A stretch of 64,000 nucleotides of DNA from Leguminivora glycinivorella (GCF_023078275.1 NC_062977.1:5043118-5107117), one strand, 5' to 3'; positions 24,436 to 36,582 are shown, counted from the first letter of the stretch. Notes: generated by a model not told the origin, from the letters alone. A program made the numbers and translations.

Positions 24436-26156
24436 TCTAAACTTTATATTCAAACACGCTTTTAATAACATATCAAATACACATCTCAGGCATTGATTGC
24501 TAGAGCTCATGATCATGATCATTCATGAACTGATATTAATATTGAACACTAAAATACTTATTTTAATGTTAGATTTCCTTTCTAAATACGACACCATATT
24601 GATAGTTTCCTATAGATTGTTGCACCGGTATCGAATGTCTTTATAGTAAATATAGGGGTTAATGAATGTTAAGACAGACGACAAGTTAACGTAAATGCAT
24701 CATGTAACAGAATACCTTAATGTTTACCTTTTGTATCTTACTTTAAAGATTAAAAATGTATGGTATCTATTTCAGTTTATAATTAAAAATGCACTTGGAT
24801 CTCATCACTTTTGCTTTGTGGCGATGGATATTATTGGTTACCTAGTATGTACGTTTTACTTCATGGTGATACGATTGGGTTATTTAAATGTGTATTTTTT
24901 TATTTATATACATCAAATATTTATTGATTATAAAAAATCCAATAGAAATTCGTTTTACAAACTTACAAGCATTTTATACAATTATATCGTCAAACATTCT
25001 TAAACAAATTAATTATTTGTAAAATGTTGTCATTCATTTCAAGGATCATTTTATTTAAATGGGAGTAAGTAGATAATACAATACTTGTCCCTTTTTGTAT
25101 AAAATAAACCTTAAGTAACTATTACATATATAGAAGAGACAAATATAAGTGATCTGTGATTTATTTATTTTAATTGTACTGTTATTTTAATTGGACCATA
25201 TGTCTGCAATAAACGGATTTATTTATTATAAGGCAAAGTGAACGCGACAAGGGTTTTCCTTCCAGTGTTTTTTCTTCGGGATACCTGTACCTACTGGTTA
25301 GGTAGATAAGTACCTATTAGCAGTCAAACTGCCTTCTCATCGACCTGTTTGACTTTTTTGAACTTATTAGTCGAATTAGTTTTAAACGAATTTCCTTAGA
25401 CGCTTGAATGATTAATTAAAGCGATTGTCACGTCGATTCGTCTCACGGCGGTGGGTAAGAAGCACCTGGCATTCGGTAACATCGTTTTTTAAATCGATTA
25501 TTAGTGCAGAGTCACTTTAAGTAATTGGAATCCGTCCAAAATTGTATGTAGTAACCATAGGGCGTAAGTACCAGGTACTACAGTAATAGTTCCTACTTAT
25601 TGGGTTTGGGTAGAAAATTGGTTCTGCACAAAGGTGGTGCAACGAGCGGATCTGGACCGATTAGAGTCATTACATGGGCGTTTGCGATGAATGATGTTTT
25701 TGTTTGATAATTTTATAACTTTTGCTTCAGCAAATTACTTATTTAATAACGCTGTTTTCTTCAAGGAGGCACGTAATAACTTGTGTATACTTAAATAGTT
25801 AATTGTTAAGGTTCTAAATTATGTTTCAACTTTTATTAAAATCGTTTCAAATTAGTAAGAAGTTAGCAGTTTTTGTCAGAAGGCTTGTTTGTATGACGGT
25901 TATGACAAATGTTTGAATCTTCACATGAATAATTATTTAGGTTACGTTAATGCTATGACAAATCTAGGTGATCTGATATTGGCCACATGAGGTAGTCATA
26001 GGAACTCTGTTCTAAACTAATATAGCAACGCAACATAATTAATAGTTGGTTTTGAAATTATTGTATAGTAAGCATTTAAAATGTAACTACCTATACTTTT
26101 TACACAAAAATATACATATTTCTTCTGGTTTTCTTGTCAAACCATAAATCTCAGTA
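24436..26156. other. Non-coding stretch, nothing recognised
   Basis: AT-rich DNA. A 102-codon open frame (24695-25003) is rich in F, I, Y and L, as expected from AT-rich random sequence. Confidence 0.4.
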
Positions 26157-26750
26157 ATTTTTTAGGGTTCCGTAGTCAACTAGGAACCCTTATAGTTTCG
26201 CCATGTCTGTCTGTCCGTCCGTCCGTCCGTCCGTCCGTCCGTCCGTCCGTCCGTCCGTCCGTCCGTCCGTCCGTCCGTCCGCGGATAATCTCAGTAACCG
26301 TTAGCACTAGAAAGCTGAAATTTGGTACCAATATGTATATCAATCACGCCAACAAAGTGCAAAAATAAAAAATGGAAAAAAATGTTTTATTAGGGTACTC
26401 CCCCTACATGTAAAGTGGGGGCTGATATTTTTTTTCATTCCAACCCCAACGTGTGATATATTGTTGGATAGGTATTAAAAAATAAATAAGGGTTTACTAA
26501 GATCGCTTTTTGATAATATTAATATTTTCGTAAATAATCGCTCCTAAAGGAAAAAAATGTGCGTCCCCCCCCCTCTAACTTTTGAACCATACGTTTAAAA
26601 AATATGAAAAAAATGACAAAAGTAGAACTTTATAAATACTTTCTAGGAAAATTGTTTTGAACTTGATAGGTTCAGTAGTTTTTGAGAAAAATACAGAAAA
26701 CTACGGAACCCTACACTGAGCGTGGCCCGACACGCTCTTGGCCGGTTTTT
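26157..26750. mobile_element. TIR element carrying a (GTCC)n microsatellite
   Basis: TAGGGTTCCGTAGT near 26163 is matched by its complement (ACTACGGAACCCTA) near 26700. A (GTCY)n tract lies near the left end. The right end continues through a GTGGCCCGACACGCTC block to a T-run. A lepidopteran class of MITEs with hitchhiking (GTCY)n microsatellites is known, and this copy fits that description. Confidence 0.7.
26208..26281. repeat. (GTCC)n microsatellite
   Basis: About 17 GTCC units after two GTCT units. Confidence 0.95.
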
Positions 26751-26751
26751 T

Positions 26752-26860
26752 TATTTATTTATTTATTTAAACTTTATTGCACAAAATATACAAAAATGTA
26801 CAAATGGCGGACTTAATGCCAAAAGTCAATGGCAAAAATTTTCCTTTGTATCTGTCTCTT
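26752..26860 (-). mobile_element. LINE or retroposon 3'-tail fragment
   Basis: An ATTT-rich start is followed by CTTTATTGCACAAAATA and TTAATGCCA, similar to 57475-57570. Read on the minus strand this resembles a retroposon 3' end with its AATAAA region. Confidence 0.4.
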
Positions 26861-28204
26861 TATAAGTAAGTACTTAACCTATTCATTTCATAAAGTTTTT
26901 ATTTTTCTCAAGTTGCAATTACTCGATGTTGTTTTGAAATTTTAATGATATGAACAGTGAATTAACTATTAAAGTCACTTTGATATTTCTAATAGAAACG
27001 TTTTCCCATCACTTACGCTTCAAATCAAAGCGTCATTCTACAAAAATGTCTTTATCTTTAAATGTGGACATAATACATTTGCCTACTCACTCACAGTCAT
27101 AAAATAAAGAGAAGACATTATCCCTACTAACTCAACTCTAAAAGGTACATTACCACTATCGCTTAAAAACTTTTCTATGTATCTATCTATAAATGTATCG
27201 ATTAAACCGACTGGTTCCAGAATTAATGAGTAAGTATAAACATAAAAACGAGTAGGAATTGATCTTACTTGCTTATTTCCATTTCAGAAGCTCTTCAGAA
27301 TTGAATTTAAGTAATTACAAGTTAGGGTGTAATTTGGAAGCTCGAAAGATCGTTTTAGGAAAAAACATCGATCTTTTATTGATTAGTTTAAATTACGTTC
27401 AATTAATGGATCCGTTTGATCATTTGTTTTACTATCACGTCTTATTTTTAAATAAGTTTATATTTTTTTCCTAGTCTTCAATGAAAGTATACTTACACAA
27501 GCACATATCGTTTTTGTCAGCAACTCAGCACTCTGTACTTTACTTTTTACTCAAACTCAGTTCCCTATTATTTTTTACTTTATCTTGTTTATGTCTGTCT
27601 GAATGTGTGCACTTGCTGTCATTAAATTTATCTTATTCGATTCGAAGTCTAAAAATCAAACCTTTTGGGATTTCTATTTGAAGACATTTTATAACCGACT
27701 TCAAAAAAGGAGGAGGTTCTCAATTCGACTGAATGTTTTTTTTTTTGAGCCACAGCTGATTGCTAGATTAACCTAAAAAAGAAGTAATTAATAGTATATA
27801 CCTAGGTTTAAAATAACAATTAATCTTCTAGATCCCTGCCTATAAATTGTTTTAAGTACAGTTAATTAAATCAGCTAGAAAACTTACAACGCCTACGCTT
27901 ACTGAAGACTTGATTAGGTCTTAGTCAATTTACTTCTAGCATTAAGTTACTTCGACAAATCCATTTAATGAGTATAATTTAATGTGCCGATGTTAAGTTA
28001 TAGTTCAGAGATTTCTCGTTTCGGTTGAGCAATTTTACGTAGGCTGCAGTTTAGGTAGGTACCTACCACAGAAATACAGTCATAATTGCAAACACATGCC
28101 AATCCGGACTTTTTCATTCTGCAAATTTCGCTTATGTTCGCTCCTTGGATGTATTAGCTTAGAAAGCGAGACGTACAGCAATTTTGATGACATTACTCAA
28201 ATAC
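26861..28204. other. Non-coding stretch, nothing recognised
   Basis: Only short, hydrophobic, AT-driven open frames (27259-27474, 27481-27681). I see no domain or splice-supported exon. Confidence 0.4.
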
Positions 28205-28318
28205 CAGTGACCCGTTTCTCGAAAGGTACAAGCCTTGTATTACAAGTGTGTTTCCATGACAACCTATACGATTTGACAGTTCGCGCAAGGCTTGTTCCTT
28301 TCGAGAAACGGGCCCCTG
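28205..28318. mobile_element. Small TIR element, GGCCCGTTTCTC family, copy 2
   Basis: The ends CAGTGACCCGTTTCTCGAAA and the complement of TTTCGAGAAACGGGCCCCTG flank it; the interior is nearly identical to copy 1. Confidence 0.75.
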
Positions 28319-29486
28319 AAGTTAGAACGTTGTACTCGACTAGTATTTCCGAATTGGTCGCCCAGTTTGACAAAGGAACAATTGAAACTAATGACATGAC
28401 ATCACCAGTATCAAAAACTGTTTACTTCGTTATAAAAAAGATTTGGTCTCGGAGGTAAAGAAGGTGTCTTTAGCGACATGGCAACAATAAAAAAAAACAA
28501 ATAAAAACAGTAACAAATACGCAAAGATATCACTTTTAATACAACTAATTAATCTATATTAGACTTTTAATACAACTAATTAATCTTTGCCCAGTAATTC
28601 ATCTTTAAAATAATTGAAAAGATAATAAAATAATTTCCTCTCGTAGTCATGTTATTACGTCCATCGACTAGTAACTCATTCTTCCATAGACACATTCATG
28701 AACTAAAGTTTTACTGATTAATAATAAAATTAATTCTAACGTAATGGCAGCTTGCTTCATTGATTGGGGACAGAAATGTAATTAACACAAACTTTAGCTT
28801 TTTATCGATTAATCAACGTTATCAGTTAGTTGAAATTCATGGTTATCTGCACCGTTTCGTCACAGTAAAATTATATTAAACAGTATTTAATAATAGTATA
28901 GGTATACTATATTGTACGCTTTTTGACTAGGTATACACGGGCAGGTGTCATTTCGATATCAGGTTACATCCATGGGGTTTAAAAAATACTACAGTCGCAC
29001 TTTCCAGATACCAACAGCAAAACTCAATAGGCACCTTCATCAAATGATTTCTAATACAAGCAATTATAAAAAGCTTCCAAAATTTTGTTTTCAATGTTTT
29101 TAATTTACCTACATGTTTTATCTAATACAATTTTAAAAGCATAAATGTAATACAATTTTAAAAGCAACGTTTATAGTCTTATGTATTAATATTAGTAAGG
29201 TTTATTAACCAAGTCATAGTTTTCTTATAACAAATTGATAAGTGTCTTAGTTATTGTACTGTTTCATTATTATATTATTATGCCGGTTGCTTAATCTACG
29301 TAAGCACGCGCCTGATCTCTGGTTCAAATATCCGCTACTTTTATTTCGTTACCAGCACTATTCATTTCATATCTAAAGTAAATTTGTCTACCTCTGGATT
29401 TTATTTACTTTCTTATAAGATGCATTGGCTATAAGTAAATATTTCTACGAAGGTGTATTATTTCATTTATTTCCCTAATTTTCCCT
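28319..29486. other. Non-coding stretch
   Basis: AT-rich DNA with one small direct repeat (CTTTTAATACAACTAATTAA twice, near 28530 and 28564). No gene seen. Confidence 0.4.
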
Positions 29487-29620
29487 ATATGGTGACAGGT
29501 TAAGAATTTCACCACCAACTTTCTTCCCGGGAGTGTCGTAGAAGTCGACTGTGGGATATGGGTTCCATTGCGGTGTGGATGGGCTGGCAACCTGTCACTG
29601 CAATATCACAATTTTATTTT
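29487..29620 (-). mobile_element. LINE 3'-region fragment
   Basis: It shares GTCGTAGAAGTCGACTGTGG and TTAAGAATTTCACCACC with 32590-32825, and is in the opposite orientation to 23832-24050. Confidence 0.6.
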
Positions 29621-30267
29621 GCATTATTTACACAAAAAACTTTTATATCTAAATACTATATGATCAGAATTTGTGCTTAAGATCATTCAAAATTATTTCT
29701 ACATACCAACGAACCTTATTGCTATCAAAATTTAGCAAAATCAGTACACAACGGGCAAGGATTTAAAGCCGCCATAATTCCCACCTAACAGTTTATCTAA
29801 TTGAAGTATTTGTATCCTTTCACTGGCACCGGACAATGTGCAGGAATGCCATTATTTTAGCTTGCCGAACTCATAACTCGATCATGCCATTATGAGAGAA
29901 ACCCCGAAATTTGTCAACCAGAGAGTAAGACTATGTTCGTAAATTCTAGAAAAATCTAAATGTGAAAATAGATTTGTGTTCTTTACATATACCGAACCAA
30001 ATTTGCCTCTATATTTGACCTGAAGGTTGACTGGTTCAGATTGCCTTGTGCTTAAAGGCACCGGTTTTAGTAATTGTAAAAGTTATTTTAAAAGGCAATA
30101 GTATATCAATAAATAAAATGGATAATATATTCATAGTTGCAAGTAAATTAGACGGTGTCTCCTAAAATCCTTAATTACAAGAGTGCTGGAACTTAAACTA
30201 CTGATGAGTCATTTATATCTAGAAGTATTACTGCCCAAGACCTACTTCAATCTATTTAAATGTTAAC
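29621..30267. other. Non-coding stretch
   Basis: Nothing recognised on either strand. Confidence 0.4.
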
Positions 30268-30358
30268 GATTATTATATTACAACTAGGGAACAAATCAAA
30301 TTATTTTACGAAAAATCTTTCGTGTATGATATCTATTTCAATTTATGATTATTATATT
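30268..30358 (-). mobile_element. 67 bp internally inverted SINE insertion with 12 bp target duplication
   Basis: GATTATTATATT occurs at 30268-30279 and again at 30347-30358. Between them, the left part is the reverse complement of the 3' tail of the SINE at 57612-57830 (ACAACTAGGGAACAAATCA), while the right part (TCGTGTATGATATCTATTT) is in the opposite orientation. A 3' segment joined to an inverted inner segment, within one target duplication, is what twin priming produces. Confidence 0.75.
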
Positions 30359-31511
30359 CATAAATTGTTTTTCCAAGCCATATACCACAACTCACCACTA
30401 CTAAGAGATCATTTCCTAGTCTAAGATTCAAAGACCAGAACCAAAATGGTTTCCACGAGGCGACATCTCAGTAAGCTACAGCAGTAACATCCCAGGGTGC
30501 AGTCGTGACCCGCCACGCCCGCACTACCGGCACAGATTGCCAATCTCCACCATTTTGTTTAGATATGACGGCTTGTGCCAGGGTTTCTAAATGCAGTGTC
30601 ACGTTTGTTGGCTGCTTAGAACAGGTGTGGAATTAGAATCGACAGGCTTTTTTAAAATAGGTGTTAATTTTGGTATTTTTGATTTATCAGACGTCATCTT
30701 AGCGCCATTTGCCTTAGGGCTTTGTACTTGTGTTCTTATCTTAGATAAATCATTCATTTATTATGTTACTAGCAAGCTTCATGTATACATTCTGTTAGAC
30801 ATTGAAAAATATGAAAATACTTAACATAAAAAAATGTTTTCGAATGCGTTTTACCAAACTACATTTAACAGCGTGCAGGTATTAGGAGAAAATGAACTAA
30901 AATATTATAATTATATTCGTAGCATGTCCAATATGTCCATTGTTATTTATTGTTTTACTTAGTGCTTCATTTGAAAATCCAGTTTTAAACCTCTATATCA
31001 ATGTAAGCACGTTACATACATTGTATTAAAGTCCGACCTTTGTTGCCCCAGAATCAATAGAGATTTTGGTAAGAAGCAGACTTCACAATAGGATTTTCTG
31101 TAATTAATATTTCTTTCAAGGTGTCTATACCTTTCAATTCATTGTCTTTGTCATTGAAACATAATACCGGACCTACCAGCCTACGAAGTTAAACAACGAA
31201 CAGACAAAACATGATCCAATAACAATGTTATCTAATATCGACGCCATTTTTTCTCGAGGTGAGTGTCAAGTCAATTTGTATCCATTGAACGCTGACCTTC
31301 CGTCAATATCGCTAGTCCTTTAACATAAAATAAGGAAGGACAGAAGGGTAATGTTTAATTACCTACGTTTTTATGAAATTGGTTGTGTAGATTCCAACAA
31401 GGGGCTTTTGGGTATGTGAACTTAACAAAAAAGAATTCAAATTTAAACAAGATTAACATTATCAATATCCTGTTTGGTTAGGGAATACTTTTATGAGGAA
31501 AGTAGAGTGTA
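30359..31511. other. Non-coding stretch with one GC-richer island
   Basis: The stretch around 30440-30600 is richer in GC than its surroundings, but it has no open frame or splice pattern that supports an exon. A 77-codon frame at 30591-30824 is not recognised. Confidence 0.35.
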
Positions 31512-32259
31512 ATACTATACAGCACGACCACGGATAATTTTATTAATTCTGATGCGGTACAAATTCACGAAAAAAAATGTACTTTTTTGTACTGACGTTT
31601 AAAAAAAATGTACCCTTATGATTTTGGAGTTTCGACATAGGGCCCGTGGTCGTGCTAGGTAGGTACTCCCTGGCACGACCACACTATATTTAATGAGATT
31701 TTAAATTTCTGTTGCAGTACAAATTCACGAAAAAAAATGTACTTTTTTGTACTTACCTTTTAAAAAAAAATACCCTCATGGTTTCGGAGTTTTGACATGG
31801 GGTGTGGTCGTGCTAGATAGGTGGTACTTCCTGGCACGACCACACTATATTTATGTTTAATTTGATGGTGAAATGAATACTAAACAAGTGTTTTGAAATT
31901 GTACTATGTAAATTACTTCAAAAACTTAGTGCGGTCGTGCCAGGGAGTACCTATCTAGCACGACTACAACCCATGTCGAAACTCCGAGACCATGAGGGTA
32001 TTTTTTTTTAAAAGGTAAGTACAAAAAAGTACATTTTTTTTCGTGAATTTGTACTGCAACAGAAATTTAAAATCTCATTAAATATAGTGTGGTCGTGCCA
32101 GGGAGTACCTACCTAGCACGACCACGGGCCCTATGTCGAAACTCCAAAATCATAAGGGTACATTTTTTTTAAACGTCAGTACAAAAAAGTACATTTTTTT
32201 TCGTGAATTTGTACCGCATCAGAATTTAAAAAATCATCCGTGGTCGTGCTGTATAGTAT
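31512..32259. mobile_element. 748 bp compound palindrome (TIR element)
   Basis: It starts ATACTATACAGCACGACCAC and ends with the reverse complement. Each half has two ~160 bp units containing the TACAAATTCACG, AAAAAGTACA-type and GTGGTCGTGC blocks, so four units in all, two in each orientation around a unique ~80 bp centre (~31850-31930). Between and within units, GTGGTCGTGC and GCACGACCAC face each other about 17 bp apart (near 31650, 31802, 31930 and 32088), making smaller hairpins inside the large one. No coding frame is apparent. Confidence 0.85.
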
Positions 32260-32589
32260 CACACAAAGTAGACCACAGATCCATATTTACAAATGGAAAT
32301 TATATAAGTATATTTCATCACTGAAAAATATTAAATTGTTTAGAAATTATTTTCCGGCTCAAATAATTTGAATTAATCTCGTAAAACTGGTCTCGTAAAG
32401 GTAAGAACGTTTACTATTAATTATAATAAAACTTGCCCGACATTAATGGTTGAACTGGCACCAATTCACACCACTTTCCTGGGCTAGCAGTTTCTTACTA
32501 ACTTTCGCTTGTTCAAAGTTGACGTTAATATGTTTACGAAGACTTTTACCGGTATTACGCAGAACATGGCAATGCCCCGGGTATTGACG

Positions 32590-32825
32590 GGCGGTATTGT
32601 TCCGTGTGGTGACGAATGTGGTGTTAAGAATTTCACCACCCCCTTTCTTCCCGTGGGTGTCGTAGAAGTCGACTGTGGGTTATGGGTGAAATTGTAACGT
32701 AAGCGAGAGGCTGGGATCCTGTCACTACAATGTCACAATTTCGTTTTCTTTCAACCCCTTAATTACCAAGAGTGGCACTGAAACTTGAGTAGGTAGTTTC
32801 AGGTGCTCTGTCCCTTTATAAATAG
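32590..32825 (-). mobile_element. LINE 3'-region fragment, internally deleted
   Basis: On the minus strand it contains AGTTTCAGTGCCACTCTT, as in the LINE at 23619, but then goes directly to the 3' UTR blocks, lacking the terminal coding part present at 23740-23890. It may be a non-autonomous derivative. Confidence 0.55.
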
Positions 32826-34330
32826 AGGCGGGATTATATATATTTATGTATTACTCAGTATCTAACAAGAAGAAAATCATGGTATGAAACGACGTTCTGC
32901 CTTCATTTATATTGTGGCCCGGTCCTTACCCACGTCCCTCCCATTTTTCAGGCAATATTCTCTAGGCAACCTATGTATGTATACGGCCGTAGTTAAGTAG
33001 CGGTTCCGCAGTGCAGTTTTCTCAATTCGTGTCGCTTTAAAATGTATCATACACGTGTTTGGGTTAGTACATTTTATTTTGGCAATACCTGGATAGCTAG
33101 CAACGATATTTCAAAATTCAACAATATCTACGTCTTGTAGAATTTTAGGCAGAGTCCCAAAAGCTTATAGTACGTTTATAATATAACTTTTATAAGACTT
33201 CCAGAATAAAAAAAATATATATTATATATTTACTGTTAGCACTCCCACTAAATACATGTATAAGAAACACTCATATGGCCCACAGTATGCTAAAAACTCT
33301 TCCTTTAGGCGCACTTGTAACTTTTATAATAATTCGGTTAATAATATTGATATTTTTGCTCATAATTTATTTTGTCCAGTTTCAAGAACAAGGTTCGGCA
33401 ATTACTGTTTTCTTGTTAACTGTATTTTTTCATTAAGTAGATAAGATGCATCCTTGCGTGTGTACTCAACTACTGCGTGTGTAATTTTGTTTACTATTTT
33501 TAATTTACTTAATTATCCAGTAATGTAGGAAACTCTAGGCTTAGATTTATATATCTTTTTGTTCACAAACACGTGAATAAACACTCACCATGTTGGCAAG
33601 CTTATTTGTATAGTAACCATAATTTTATGACAGTCATTCAAATATTTTCACAGACATGTCACCATACAACCGATGACACACAATGAATCAGACGGCAACA
33701 ACCTCAGCCGCAAGCCATTTATGAATGCAGATTCAATAAACGATCGTCAAGAGCGCAATGACACAAAGTACTGCAACACGTAGCTGAATGAATCGAACGA
33801 ATATTGTGCTTCCTCAATTACGACCATGTCGTATTACTCTGACGGGTCCCGAGAGCGGTCCCGCGGCGTTCGAATGAAACGTCGCATAAAAGATTGCAAC
33901 AGCCATGTTATACGCTCTTTTCAATTTGAGTGACATCCATAGCCTCGCCTACTGGTGAGTACAAATAAAATATGCATGACATTCGTATTCAAATACATTG
34001 GAACCATGATTAATTACTCTTTGCACGTCAACATTGGACGATTTTATGTTTGCATTTTGACAATAATTGAAGTTAATTTTCATATATTGATATTGGAAAT
34101 CTATTCTATGTATGTAAATATAGATATAATATTTACATACATACATGTTCTGGCAACCTTTCTCACCGACAGGAGCATAACTCTAGAAATAGGGTGTGGT
34201 CTAATGTTATTTGACAGCGGTTTTCTGCAAGGTAAGTACGGATAGTTCCCCAGTTAGGCTCTGAAATTTTAGACGTAGTGTAAGGATATACTGTGGTCCT
34301 CTATACGATATAACCTGAGGGCACTGTTTA
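32826..34330. other. Non-coding stretch
   Basis: AT-rich DNA. A TATA-like CATAAAAG at ~33886 follows a GC-richer stretch (33780-33880), but no open frame follows it. 34155-34232 resembles part of the repeat at 45287-45430 (CACCG-CAGGA and TTCTG-AAGG blocks). Confidence 0.35.
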
Positions 34331-34987
34331 GGTAAAGTAAACTCGCCTCATTCGGTGCCACGCCTAATTCAGCGAAACAACCAAAAATCGTCTTTCGGAA
34401 TAGTGCTTCAAAGCTTGACGACCGGTCTGGCGCAGTCGGTAGTGAACCTGCCTGCTATTATGTACGCCGCCGTCCCGGGTTCGAATCCCAGTAAGGGCAT
34501 TTATTTGTGTGATGAGCACAGATAGTTGTTCCTGTATCATGGATGTTTTCTATGTATATAAGTATATATATATTATATGTATCGCTGTCTGAGTACCCAC
34601 AACACAAGCCTTCTTAAGCTTACCGTAGGCCTCAGTGAATCTGTGTAAGAATGTCGTATACTATTTATTTATTTATTATTTATAAAGCTTGTATCACCGA
34701 ATAGGCTAGTTTCCTATAGTTAATATAAAATATAATATGCAGTGCACTAAATAAAGCACCACCTAATTAGAAGAAAAATATGGACAGTAGTTATGTTTAA
34801 ACATAATTTATATTTAATAAATCAAAGAGAAACATATAAAGTAAATGAATTGACCGTGACGTCACTTCTCAGTATTTCATAGTAATTCCATATTAGAAAA
34901 TCGTTTTGACAGTTCTTAAAAAGAAGCTGATTTGACTAGTAGGAAACTAGCCTATTAGGCGTGCCACCGAATGAGGCGAGTTTACCC
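34331..34987. mobile_element. TIR element interrupted by a SINE
   Basis: The left end GTAAACTCGCCTCATTCGGT (from ~34336) is matched by the complement ending near 34987 (ACCGAATGAGGCGAGTTTAC). The SINE at 34418-34683 is inserted into it. A related fragment lies in the fringe intron at 15505-15625. Confidence 0.75.
34418..34683 (+). mobile_element. tRNA-derived SINE, full length, with 8 bp target duplication
   Basis: A tRNA-like head has an A box (TGGCGCAGTCGG, 34428-34439) and a B box (GGTTCGAATCC, 34478-34488). A body with TGTGTGATGAGCACAG and an (ATTT)n tail follow. AAAGCTTG flanks it at 34410-34417 and 34684-34691. It would be transcribed by RNA polymerase III and mobilised by a partner LINE. 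Confidence 0.9.
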
Positions 34988-35820
34988 TAATTAAGAGTTG
35001 GTTCAGAAAGATACCTTATATAATTTACATAGAAGTAAATAAGAAACAAACTCGAATTACAAAAAAAGCATGGCTACGTTATGCCAATTGAATGAAATCA
35101 ACCTCTGTTTCTGGAAGCTCTATAAACATTCCGAGAATGGAATGAAGCAGAAACCTACTAAACTTCGTTCGTTTCGCATTTCTCTGCAATGTAAGAGAAA
35201 CTAATGCTTCGTTTGGTAAAAGAATTTTATATTGCACTTTTACAACAGTTAAATAATTTAGTTTTTCTACTCCAGCACTCAAATCTGCCAATTAGATTAT
35301 TGGCAGCGGTATCCAAATTAATTCATTTGAGTAACGATAAGAAAGTCTACTTGTCTATAGGTTCATATGATTACTGCTTAGCAGTAATCATTATGAATAT
35401 AGGAGTTCTGTTAATTTTTTTTTAAAACACAACTTCCAATTTATTAGGTATGTTTTCATTTATAACTTTTAATAAATAATATGATGTCAAGGTTCATAAT
35501 TTAAATCAAGATAAAAAAATAAACTGAAATGCGTTTTACATATTAGATATTGCAAAACAAAGGTAAAAATCATAAGTTTATCAAATAATTTTACATTCGA
35601 CATTTAAATATTTTTGAACGCAACCACATTTTTCGTAATTGAAAACCGGCTTATTTTCTATTTCTCTTGTCTATGGCATGTTTGACATTTGTAAACTTTT
35701 GACGAAACTTTTTGAACTAGTATTTTAGTGTTGTGTAGTTTATTTTAATTCGACGTTATTGTGCAAAAACTTAAGTAATTATAAGTGATTCTGGTGAACT
35801 ATGTACTTCCGAAGGAGTTA
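34988..35820. other. Non-coding stretch
   Basis: AT-rich DNA. The last ~150 bp could be the promoter and 5' UTR of the short exon that follows. No core promoter motif is convincing. Confidence 0.35.
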
Positions 35821-35825
35821 AGGCT

Positions 35826-36054
35826 ATGGCGATCAAAGTGACTGACAATTCGTTACCTGAAAAGTCGGATAAGGAGCACCAAAAATGTTATGATTGTTTT
35901 GAAATGGAAGTTGCAAAAAATGTTTCAACTTTCTCTGAAACCGCGTTGTTGGCATATTTTGAAGAATTGTGCAACAAGTTCTCGCCATCAACATTGTGGA
36001 CAGAATATAATAATTAAGATCCACACAAATATTCCCATTCATTATATGCAGTAG
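35826..36054 (+). pseudogene. Possible first exon of a Crypton-type tyrosine-recombinase-like protein, decayed
   Basis: The frame from ATG at 35826 gives 63 codons with LPEKSDKEHQKCYDCFE, then TFSETALLAYFEEL and SPSTLW. This pattern (a LP.-SD..Y...Y..F start, SE..LLAYF.EL, then PSTLW..Y) is how N-terminal SAM-like domains of lepidopteran tyrosine-recombinase-derived (Crypton/ZMYM-like) proteins begin. That link is from my recollection of the family and was not checked by a search. After TLWTEYNN the frame stops at 36015-36017. A +1 shift keeps it open to a splice donor AG|GTAAGC at 36055. No later exon with the catalytic R..HxxR..Y residues was found. A single frameshift therefore appears to have broken it, or the similarity is fortuitous. 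Confidence 0.4.
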
Positions 36055-36110
36055 GTAAGCAACCCATTTTATTATTCTCGAATAGGTATTTATTTGGCTG
36101 TCGTAGAAAA

Positions 36111-36247
36111 AGTATAGTATACAATCGTAACATTATGAAGGCTATAAAAGTCTCGTACCTTACTTAGGCCACTCGGCAAGCCTCGTGACCTAACCACGGT
36201 ACTCAACTTTTATAGCCTTCATAACGTTACCGTTATATAATATACTA
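36111..36247. mobile_element. 137 bp hairpin MITE
   Basis: AGTATAGTATAC...ATGAAGGCTATAAAAG on the left is inverted as CTTTTATAGCCTTCAT...ATACT on the right. Confidence 0.8.
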
Positions 36248-36582
36248 TTATGTATTTGTGTGTTAAAATATACCGTCAAATTATAGTAAATTTCTTACTC
36301 TGTATTAAGCATTGTAAACAATTATTACAGTAATTAAGTACCTAAAATGGGGACTTAAAATCTGTTGCGTGTATACAAATTACTTATATAACAAAAAATA
36401 TAGTTCTATGATATGATAGAGGTAGGTAGGTACACAATAAAAAAAAAGAATAAATCGACGATGATCGTCTTATTTAATGAAAGGAAGATTTCCCTCAAAA
36501 TTATAATTTTGCTTGTACATTAGTAGTACTAGCTTGTACACTATAATATGTATAAGTTTAGTATAGTAAGACTAATTTTGTA
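36248..36582. other. Non-coding stretch
   Basis: AT-rich DNA, nothing recognised. Confidence 0.4.

Noticed and set aside
28096..28458. 120-codon frame and its antisense partner at 28197-28397
   Set aside because: Both run through the palindromic TIR element, whose symmetry creates open frames on both strands.
31512..32259. CRISPR-like array because of regularly spaced repeats
   Set aside because: The repeats are inverted, the spacing is hairpin-like, and the genome is eukaryotic.
34418..34490. A functional tRNA gene
   Set aside because: The cloverleaf is imperfect, and the head continues into a SINE body with an (ATTT)n tail and a target duplication.
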